From NCBI GenBank assembly GCA_020217065.1, contig JAIWOB010000139.1, positions 1 to 10,000 on the forward strand: a stretch of 10,000 bases of DNA. The letters run 5' to 3'. This DNA is from Chloroflexota bacterium. GTDB taxonomy: Bacteria > Chloroflexota > Anaerolineae > Anaerolineales > Villigracilaceae. Below the pieces are notes generated by a model that saw only the letters and a list, made by a program, of their open reading frames with translations, ran no database searches and was not told where the DNA came from. Each line of letters begins with the position of its first letter. The first letter of the stretch is position 1. The translations under genes were made by a program, and so were the position numbers. Shown one piece after another: positions 5,763 through 10,000 of this stretch.

Positions 5763-7064
5763 TTATGGCGACGGAGTCTCCGCCGCGTTCTGCGCCGCGC
5801 TTTGGGCTTTTGCGGCTTCGGTGGCGGCGGTGATGAAGTTCGGCTCAGTCGGGACGTGTTCCTTCCAAATATCGAAAATTTCAACGCCGTATTCTTCGCG
5901 GGCTTTGGTCAGCCATTCGGAAAAGGCTTGGCTCTTCGCCGCCTCATATTGCGAGGCGCTCAACGGGCGTTCCTGTTTCGCAATTAACTGGATGATGTGG
6001 TAACCAAACTGGCTTTTAACGGGCGTCTCCGTGTAATCGCCCGTCTTCTCCAGGGCAAAGGCGGCGGCTTCAAATTCGGGAACCATCTTGCCTTTTCCAA
6101 ACCAGCCCAAATCGCCGCCATTGACGGCGGAGCCGGTATCCTTGGAAAATTCAGCGGCAAGCGCCGCAAAGTCTTCGCCGTGTTTCAACTTTTCTATAAT
6201 ATTCAAAGCGACAACTTCTTCCGTCACAAGAATATGCCTCGCCCAGACTTGAAGCTCGGAATCGGGAACGTCGGCGGTAACCGCTTCCTGCACTTTTTTC
6301 TGTAAGACCTGAAGTTCAAAAAACGCCAGATAATCCTCTTCGCTGACGCCGAGTTTCATCAAAGACTCGCGCGAAGCGTTGAGCTCCCGCTCGAAGCCTT
6401 CCTGAGTATAAGGAGTTGCGGTGGGACGCGCGGTGGGCGTGGGACCTGGTTCAACGACTTCTTCAGTCGGTTCGGGGGCGGCGGTGGGCGTGAAAACAGG
6501 CGTCCTTGTCACCAATTGATACGCCTCGGCGGGGACTTCAGGCAAGACCACAACGGCGGTGGGGACGGGGGTGGGCGTTCCGTTCGGATAATAGCCAAAG
6601 GCGCTTTGCTGCGCTTCCGTCAATTCCGCCTCGCTGACGACAATGCCGCGCTTCTTCGCTTCCAGGCGAATCAGCTGCTCATTAATCATCTGGTCGAGGA
6701 CGCTCTGCCCGACGACCTGGGGCGCATTTAACTGGGCTTCGATTTGCGCCAACTGGTTTTGAACGTCCATGCCAAAGAGGGCGTATTGAGAATATAAGTT
6801 ATAGTTTGAAAGCAGGCGCTGGCGCTCCATCCGCACGCGGGGTTCAAACTGGCTGACGAGAATTTCGGCGTCTCCAACTTTAGCGACAGGCTTTCGCATC
6901 TGAAGGTAATAGACATCCAACAATCCATACCCCAGCAAAAGCAACACCGCCGCCACCATCCCAATAAATACATATAAGATGAGACGGCTCTGGCGTTTTT
7001 CGCGCTCCAGGCGCGCTATGTGTTTTTTATGCAAAACGGGCTTACCGCCCGAATCCTGGGTCAT
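5763..7064 (-). CDS. Membrane-anchored parvulin-type peptidyl-prolyl cis-trans isomerase (PpiC/PrsA/SurA-like)
   Basis: This 433-residue foldase should act outside the cytoplasmic membrane and help exported proteins fold. A short, highly basic cytoplasmic tail (residues 11-27) precedes one transmembrane helix (about 28-50). A SurA-like N-terminal helical domain follows (about 58-155), with VGDAEILVSQFEPRV and a QSVLDQMINEQLIRLEAKKRG helix. Residues about 160-220 are a Pro/Thr/Glu-rich insertion, including PNGTPTPVPT and PTPTARPTATP. The helical domain resumes at about 221-265. The parvulin domain (about 272-364) shows ARHILV, FAALAAEFSKDTGS, NGGDLGWFGKG and FGYHIIQL. A coiled or helical tail rich in Ala, Glu and Lys ends the protein. 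The ATG at 7064 has AAAGGAG (7072-7078) 7 bases upstream. It lies downstream of rpsR on the same strand, separated by a hairpin. Family assignment is secure; the client proteins are unknown. Confidence 0.92.
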   Translation of the reverse strand: MTQDSGGKPVLHKKHIARLEREKRQSRLILYVFIGMVAAVLLLLGYGLLDVYYLQMRKPVAKVGDAEILVSQFEPRVRMERQRLLSNYNLYSQYALFGMDVQNQLAQIEAQLNAPQVVGQSVLDQMINEQLIRLEAKKRGIVVSEAELTEAQQSAFGYYPNGTPTPVPTAVVVLPEVPAEAYQLVTRTPVFTPTAAPEPTEEVVEPGPTPTARPTATPYTQEGFERELNASRESLMKLGVSEEDYLAFFELQVLQKKVQEAVTADVPDSELQVWARHILVTEEVVALNIIEKLKHGEDFAALAAEFSKDTGSAVNGGDLGWFGKGKMVPEFEAAAFALEKTGDYTETPVKSQFGYHIIQLIAKQERPLSASQYEAAKSQAFSEWLTKAREEYGVEIFDIWKEHVPTEPNFITAATEAAKAQSAAQNAAETPSP

Positions 7065-7136
7065 CGTCTTGCTCCTTTACGAATTAAATTCAACGCTCCA
7101 AAGGAAGAAGCGGCTTCAAGCGCCGCGCCAACATAA

Positions 7137-7170
7137 TTACGGGGCATGGGAAAGTTCCCATGCCCCGTAA
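7137..7170 (-). terminator. Hairpin, probable terminator or attenuator after rpsR
   Basis: TTACGGGGCATGGGAA (7137-7152) and TTCCCATGCCCCGTAA (7155-7170) are exact reverse complements separated by 2 bases; in RNA the top pairs would open to give a workable loop. It lies 10 bases beyond the rpsR stop codon in the direction of transcription. The 3' flank on the minus strand is AATTATGTT, which has few U residues, so termination may be partial and the isomerase gene could receive read-through. Confidence 0.65.
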
Positions 7171-7180
7171 GGTTCGGCGC

Positions 7181-7471
7181 TTAGGAACGCCCGTCTTCGA
7201 GCGATTTGCCGCTGAAAGGCAAAAGCGCCACGTGGCGCGCCTGTTTAACTGCGGCGGCAATCGCGCGCTGGTGGCGGGCGCAGGCGCCGGTCTGCCGGCG
7301 CGGGCGAATCTTTCCCTCCTCCGTCACGTATTTACGCAACAGGTCCACCTTTTTATAATCAATGGTCAGCGCCTTGTCGGCGCAAAACTGGCAAAATTTG
7401 GGCTTGGCAAAAAACCTGCGGTCGCCGCCGGCTTCGCCGCTGCCCGAAGCGTAATTTCTTTCTTCACTCAT
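7181..7471 (-). CDS. rpsR: 30S ribosomal protein bS18
   Basis: This 96-residue protein is bS18, which binds the 30S platform together with bS6. The conserved core [33 protein letters not shown] is present across residues 37-69, preceded by FCQFC. Cys27, Cys30, Cys64 and His67 make a plausible zinc site, so this is the zinc-binding (C+) form by appearance. The N-terminal 20 residues or so are Gly, Ser and Glu rich and variable. The ATG at 7471 is chosen because GGAG lies 6 bases upstream; an in-frame TTG at 7483 would overlap that ribosome binding site. It is the last gene of the rpsF-ssb-rpsR operon, 15 bases after ssb. Confidence 0.97.
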   Translation of the reverse strand: MSEERNYASGSGEAGGDRRFFAKPKFCQFCADKALTIDYKKVDLLRKYVTEEGKIRPRRQTGACARHQRAIAAAVKQARHVALLPFSGKSLEDGRS

Positions 7472-7486
7472 GGCATACTCCAAAAA

Positions 7487-7906
7487 CTAAAACGGAAATT
7501 CATCCTCCACGGCGGAAGAACCGTTCTCCGCTGCGACGGAATCAATTTCCTGATGGCTATCGCTTGCGTCGCGCCGGTCGCCGAGCATCATCATCTCGCT
7601 TGCCACGACCTCGACGCTGACATGTTTTTGCCCTTCCTTGCTTTCCCAGCGGCGGGTCTGCAAACGCCCTTCAATGTAAACTTGCTGCCCTTTGGTAAGA
7701 TATTGCTTACAAATCTCCGCCAGATTGCCCCAGACGACCACGTTAAACCATTCGGTTTCGTTGTGACGCTCGCCGTCGGCGCTATTCCAGGTGCGCCCAA
7801 CCGCCACCGTAAAGGTGGTGACGGGCTTCCCCGAAGGGGTATAACGCATTTCAGGGTCTTTTCCAAGATGACCGATGATTTGAATTTTATTCAGACCTCT
7901 ACTCAT
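7487..7906 (-). CDS. ssb: Single-stranded DNA-binding protein
   Basis: This 139-residue SSB coats single-stranded DNA in replication, recombination and repair. The OB fold covers about residues 5-109, with NKIQIIGHLGKDPEMRYTPSG, FTVAVGRTW, TEWFNVVVWGNLAEICKQYL and GQQVYIEGRLQTRRW. A short, poorly conserved linker (110-130) leads to the acidic tip DEFPF, which in this family recruits partner proteins such as repair and replication factors. The linker is shorter than in E. coli SSB. The ATG at 7906 has an AGGAG ribosome binding site at 7914-7918, 7 bases upstream. Its place between rpsF and rpsR is the standard bacterial arrangement. Confidence 0.97.
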   Translation of the reverse strand: MSRGLNKIQIIGHLGKDPEMRYTPSGKPVTTFTVAVGRTWNSADGERHNETEWFNVVVWGNLAEICKQYLTKGQQVYIEGRLQTRRWESKEGQKHVSVEVVASEMMMLGDRRDASDSHQEIDSVAAENGSSAVEDEFPF

Positions 7907-7947
7907 AAGGACTCTCCTTGAAAGGGACCGGGCGGCGGGATAGCGGG

Positions 7948-8232
7948 CTAAGAGACGACGGAAAGCATGTGCCGGATAATCGGCTCTTGGTAACGCAGGT
8001 TGCGTTCCAATCCGGCGGTCGCTGCGGGCTTCATGGTCACGTTCATCAAAACGAACTGACCCTCGCGCTGTTTCTTGATGATGTAGGCAAGTTTACGCCT
8101 GCCCCACATCTCGACCTTGTCCACGCTGCCGCCTGATTCGCTAATCCAACCCTTGACCTTTTCAAGCAAAGCATTGAGGGCGTTTTCGTCCAGGTCGGGC
8201 TGGAATACACAAACCAATTCGTACTTACGCAT
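7948..8232 (-). CDS. rpsF: 30S ribosomal protein bS6
   Basis: This 94-residue protein is bS6, the partner of bS18 on the 30S platform. It shows the typical start MRKYELVCVFQPDLDE, the central GGSVDKVEMWGRRKLAYIIKKQREG and the FVLMNVTMKP strand, ending with LRYQEPIIRHMLSVV. Length is normal, with no glutamate-rich C-terminal extension. The ATG at 8232 has AAAGGAGG (8241-8248) 8 bases upstream, a strong ribosome binding site as expected for a highly expressed gene. It is the first gene of the operon and is followed by ssb after 41 bases. In many bacteria the bS6-bS18 complex represses this operon by binding its leader. Confidence 0.97.
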   Translation of the reverse strand: MRKYELVCVFQPDLDENALNALLEKVKGWISESGGSVDKVEMWGRRKLAYIIKKQREGQFVLMNVTMKPAATAGLERNLRYQEPIIRHMLSVVS

Positions 8233-8248
8233 AGGGAAAACCTCCTTT

Positions 8249-8328
8249 CCATGGGTCTGCTCCTGTTCGAGCCGTAGGCTTGCCAGGGGCGGAAAGGCAC
8301 GTTGGATGAAGACGTACCTGATTCAGCG
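8249..8328 (-). other. Leader of the rpsF operon with hairpin, possible autoregulatory site
   Basis: About 80 bases lie between the expected transcription start and the rpsF ribosome binding site. On the minus strand they contain a foldable segment: CCTG and CAGG (within about 8263-8288) enclose an AGCC-TAC-GGCT hairpin (8270-8280). Leaders of rpsF operons in many phyla carry a bS6-bS18 binding motif that imitates 16S rRNA. I could not confirm the diagnostic conserved bases by eye, so the regulatory reading is inference. Confidence 0.3.
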
Positions 8329-8334
8329 GGCGCA

Positions 8335-8362
8335 AGTTTACCACAAAAATTTCAATTGTGAA
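8335..8362 (-). promoter_or_regulatory. Candidate promoter of the rpsF-ssb-rpsR operon
   Basis: On the minus strand, TTCACA (8362-8357) and TAAACT (8340-8335) are 16 bases apart. TGG immediately before the -10 makes an extended -10 element. Transcription would start near 8328, giving a leader of about 95 bases before the rpsF ATG. Confidence 0.5.
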
Positions 8363-8406
8363 CGGCGGTTTTAAGGGTTCTCTGGGAATTGCCGCGACTA
8401 ACCCTC

Positions 8407-9480
8407 TCAGCCCCGAACATAAATCGGGTTGCTATAAATCCAGCCGCGCCGTCTTCCAAGATACCTGCGATACGCTTCGATTCGATACACGCCCGGGGCG
8501 GTGGCGATATAGGCGCAGGACGTTTTATTTCGCCACGTTTGAATCTCCCGTCCGTCTTTCAATAGGCGGATTTCCGCCGGCAATGGAAGTTTCGCCTGCA
8601 AGGTGACGCCGTTCTTCGCGGAGATTTCGTCTCCCATGACGGCTGTCTTTTCCATCCCCTGCCCGGTGAAGCGGAAGCCCCGCGTGGACGCGGGCAGGTC
8701 ATAGCCGATAAAACAGCGCCCCGCCGCCAGCGCTTCGTAGATGAGTTTTTTGTCAGCGTTTACGTCGCCGCTTAAAGGTTCGGGCAAAAGAACGTGGGTG
8801 TTGACGGTGCGAAAATGAAATTCATAGGGATAGATAACGCGGCGGAGCGGTCCCAGGCTCAAGAGCAAAGCATGGGCGTCGGAACCGCCAATCGCCGCCA
8901 CCCGCCCGCCCTGAGAAAGCAGTTCGTCCCATCTTTGCAGCGTGGCGGGAATCGGCTGGCGCGCAACCAGCGCGGGGAAAAAGGCGTAAAACAAACCATG
9001 CAGTTTGGTCGGGACGACGGTCTTCAATTCGCTGAGCGCGTTCCATAATTCGATGCCCGTGTAGTTTCGGACGGACCAATCTTCCCATGAAATATCAGGC
9101 TCTCCAAAGGCGGGCGCGGCGGGGTCGTCGGGATGAGCGAGGAAAGAAAGCCCGCCCGCTTCGCGCGCCTGGTCAATCAATCGCTGGGGATTGTCCGCGT
9201 AAACGGCAAGTTCGCGCCCGGCGCCAAAAACCAGGAGGTGATTCTTTTGCGGGTTTCTCGCCTGGTCGTGAATTTCCTCCCCAACCAAAAGAAGCGTCTT
9301 TTTGGTCTTTGCCTTGTAATAACCTTCGAATCCCTGCGCCAAAACATTATGGTCGGTGACGATAACAACGTCCAGCCCAGCGCGAAGGGCGGCGGCGGCA
9401 ATGTCTTTGTGCGCGCCGCTGCCGTCGGAATAGCGGGTATGCATGTGCAGGTTAACGACAACTTCGAATTCGTCTTTCAT
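8407..9480 (-). CDS. PHP-domain metal-dependent phosphoesterase-like protein
   Basis: This 357-residue protein has a PHP (polymerase and histidinol phosphatase) domain. Metal ligands of the family are visible in order: HMH (His12 and His14), Asp19 in YSDGSG, His44 in VTDHN, Glu68 in GEEI, His81, His116 in LAHPDDP, and Asp201 and His203 in GGSDAHA. Such domains bind two or three metal ions and hydrolyse phosphoesters; stand-alone members include histidinol phosphatase and nucleotide or 5'-3' exonuclease types. The C-terminal 90 residues or so (about 265-357) look like a separate beta-rich domain with RLLKDGREIQTW and APGVYRIEAYRRY, common in uncharacterised PHP proteins. There is no signal peptide. 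The ATG at 9480 has AAAGGA (9487-9492) 6 bases upstream. It is divergent from secG and upstream of, but probably not in, the rpsF operon. The exact substrate is unknown. Confidence 0.88.
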   Translation of the reverse strand: MKDEFEVVVNLHMHTRYSDGSGAHKDIAAAALRAGLDVVIVTDHNVLAQGFEGYYKAKTKKTLLLVGEEIHDQARNPQKNHLLVFGAGRELAVYADNPQRLIDQAREAGGLSFLAHPDDPAAPAFGEPDISWEDWSVRNYTGIELWNALSELKTVVPTKLHGLFYAFFPALVARQPIPATLQRWDELLSQGGRVAAIGGSDAHALLLSLGPLRRVIYPYEFHFRTVNTHVLLPEPLSGDVNADKKLIYEALAAGRCFIGYDLPASTRGFRFTGQGMEKTAVMGDEISAKNGVTLQAKLPLPAEIRLLKDGREIQTWRNKTSCAYIATAPGVYRIEAYRRYLGRRRGWIYSNPIYVRG

Positions 9481-9502
9481 GGTTTATCCTTTGATATTGA
9501 GT

Positions 9503-9532
9503 TTGACGATTCCATTCCCGGACGGGTATAAT
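9503..9532 (+). promoter_or_regulatory. Sigma70-type promoter of secG
   Basis: TTGACG (9503-9508) and a perfect TATAAT (9527-9532) are separated by 18 bases. Transcription should start near 9539, leaving about 24 bases of leader with the AAGGAGG ribosome binding site at 9548-9554. This is the best promoter match in the window. Confidence 0.75.
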
Positions 9533-9562
9533 CTTCCCGCTAAATTCAAGGAGGCATTTCGT

Positions 9563-9784
9563 ATGAAAAACGTTTTGGATATTGCGCTAATTATAGTCTC
9601 GGCGGGGTTAATTGCCGGAGTCATCCTGCAGAGCAAAGGCGCAGGGCTGGGCGGTCTCACCGGCGCAGACACAGGAGGCATCTTCACCGCCCGCCGCGGC
9701 ATCGAACGCATCCTCTTCTGGATAACCATCGCGCTGGCGGCGATTTTCTTCGCGCTTGTATTCGCCGTCATCCTTACAAGATAG
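9563..9784 (+). CDS. secG: Preprotein translocase subunit SecG
   Basis: This 73-residue membrane protein is SecG, the small accessory subunit of the SecYEG channel that carries unfolded proteins across the cytoplasmic membrane. It has two transmembrane helices (about 4-22 and 50-71) joined by the characteristic loop GVILQSKGAGLGGLTGADTGG, which enters the membrane next to SecY, followed by FTARRGIERILFW. Length is typical. The ATG at 9563 has a near-ideal AAGGAGG (9548-9554) 8 bases upstream; earlier in-frame codons would run back through the promoter. It has its own promoter and is followed by a terminator, so it is probably transcribed alone. Confidence 0.97.
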   Translation: MKNVLDIALIIVSAGLIAGVILQSKGAGLGGLTGADTGGIFTARRGIERILFWITIALAAIFFALVFAVILTR

Positions 9785-9804
9785 CGAAAGACTTCAGCCA
9801 ACGG

Positions 9805-9859
9805 AGAGCCGCCGGCTCAAGCCCCCGGCGCGGGGGCGGCGGCGGCTCTTCTTATTTTT
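9805..9859 (+). terminator. Intrinsic terminator after secG
   Basis: AGAGCCGCCG (9805-9814) pairs with CGGCGGCTCT (9840-9849), and inside it GCCCCC (9821-9826) pairs with GGGGGC (9832-9837), giving a long GC-rich hairpin. A T-rich tail with TTCTTATTTTT follows (9849-9859). The tail ends 6 bases before the ATG of the next gene, so that gene either has little leader of its own or is served by read-through. Confidence 0.8.
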
Positions 9860-9865
9860 CAACTC

Positions 9866-10000
9866 ATGATGAAAAAATTACGCTGGCAGATTTTGGTCGT
9901 TGCGGTCACCATCGTCATTGTCGCCTTGCTCCTGCTTAGCCAGCAGCCGGTAAGCGTTCCTTTTCTGCCTGAAGCCGCGCCGGGCGGCATCTACACCGAA
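9866..10000 (+). CDS. N-terminal part of a membrane-anchored or secreted protein, possibly an ABC transporter family-5 substrate-binding protein
   Basis: The reading frame opens at tandem ATG codons (9866 and 9869) and runs off the window after 45 codons. The visible part has a basic start (MMKKLRWQ), a hydrophobic stretch (about residues 8-24, LVVAVTIVIVALLLL) and a short spacer before GGIYTE. No lipobox Cys is visible, so it is either an uncleaved anchor or a signal peptide. The GGIYTE motif right after the anchor recalls peptide/dipeptide-binding proteins (SBP family 5) of Anaerolineae, but the diagnostic domain lies outside the window, so the name is tentative. No good Shine-Dalgarno sequence precedes either ATG; the secG terminator tail is directly upstream. 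Confidence 0.55.
   Translation, partial: MMKKLRWQILVVAVTIVIVALLLLSQQPVSVPFLPEAAPGGIYTE

Noticed and set aside
6400..6600. The Pro/Thr-rich stretch in the isomerase considered as a frameshift or a join of two genes
   Set aside because: The frame is open throughout, and the helical domain continues on both sides with sensible sequence, so it is an insertion and not damage.
8375..8406. A terminator after the PHP-domain gene
   Set aside because: The best pairing is about 6 bp (AGGGTT with AACCCT) around a large loop without a U tract; too weak to report.
1..10000. A new defence, mobile or biosynthetic system in the window
   Set aside because: All genes but two short or unassigned ones belong to familiar housekeeping or metabolic families. 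There is no transposase, integrase, nuclease-toxin pair, reverse transcriptase or clustered unknown genes.

Overview
The window looks like ordinary chromosomal DNA from a bacterium of the phylum Chloroflexota, probably class Anaerolineae. That placement is inference. It rests on remembered resemblance of the aldehyde dehydrogenase and of the final truncated gene (signal anchor, then GGIYTE) to proteins of that group, on exported proteins with Pro/Thr-rich spacers, and on a secG followed by what looks like a family-5 solute-binding protein. Coding density is high, the DNA is moderately GC-rich by eye, and no gene is visibly broken. Thirteen genes are supported; only the last is cut by the window edge.

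Positions 1-5701 hold metabolic genes. An aldehyde dehydrogenase of the pyrroline-5-carboxylate dehydrogenase type (7-1581, +) ends in a tandem 8-bp repeat and a terminator. Next come a small two-helix membrane protein (1717-1989, +) and, one base later, subunit A of a family I CoA-transferase (1991-2893, +). A strong hairpin separates this from an alpha/beta hydrolase (2948-3808, +). A secreted lipoprotein of unknown function lies on the other strand (3814-4800, -). Subunit B of the CoA-transferase follows with its own promoter (4934-5701, +) and ends in a strong bidirectional terminator. The two subunits resemble the CatI/CatJ (3-oxoadipate) and GctA/GctB (glutaconate) pairs and should form one enzyme, yet their genes are about 2 kb apart with an opposite-strand gene between them.

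Positions 5763-9480 lie on the minus strand. Read in transcription order they are a PHP-domain metal-dependent phosphoesterase-like protein (9480-8407), the classic rpsF-ssb-rpsR operon (8232-7181) with a recognisable promoter and about 90 bases of leader, and a membrane-anchored parvulin-type peptidyl-prolyl isomerase (7064-5763). The last helps fold exported proteins.

Positions 9503-10000 lie on the plus strand: a good sigma70-type promoter, secG, a GC-rich terminator, and the first 45 codons of a membrane-anchored or secreted protein.

I found no phage, insertion sequence, CRISPR array, defence island, tRNA or rRNA. I see no convincing new multi-gene system. The items most worth a second look are the split CoA-transferase genes, the hairpin placed just before a hydrolase start that lacks a ribosome binding site, the unassigned lipoprotein, and the rpsF leader.
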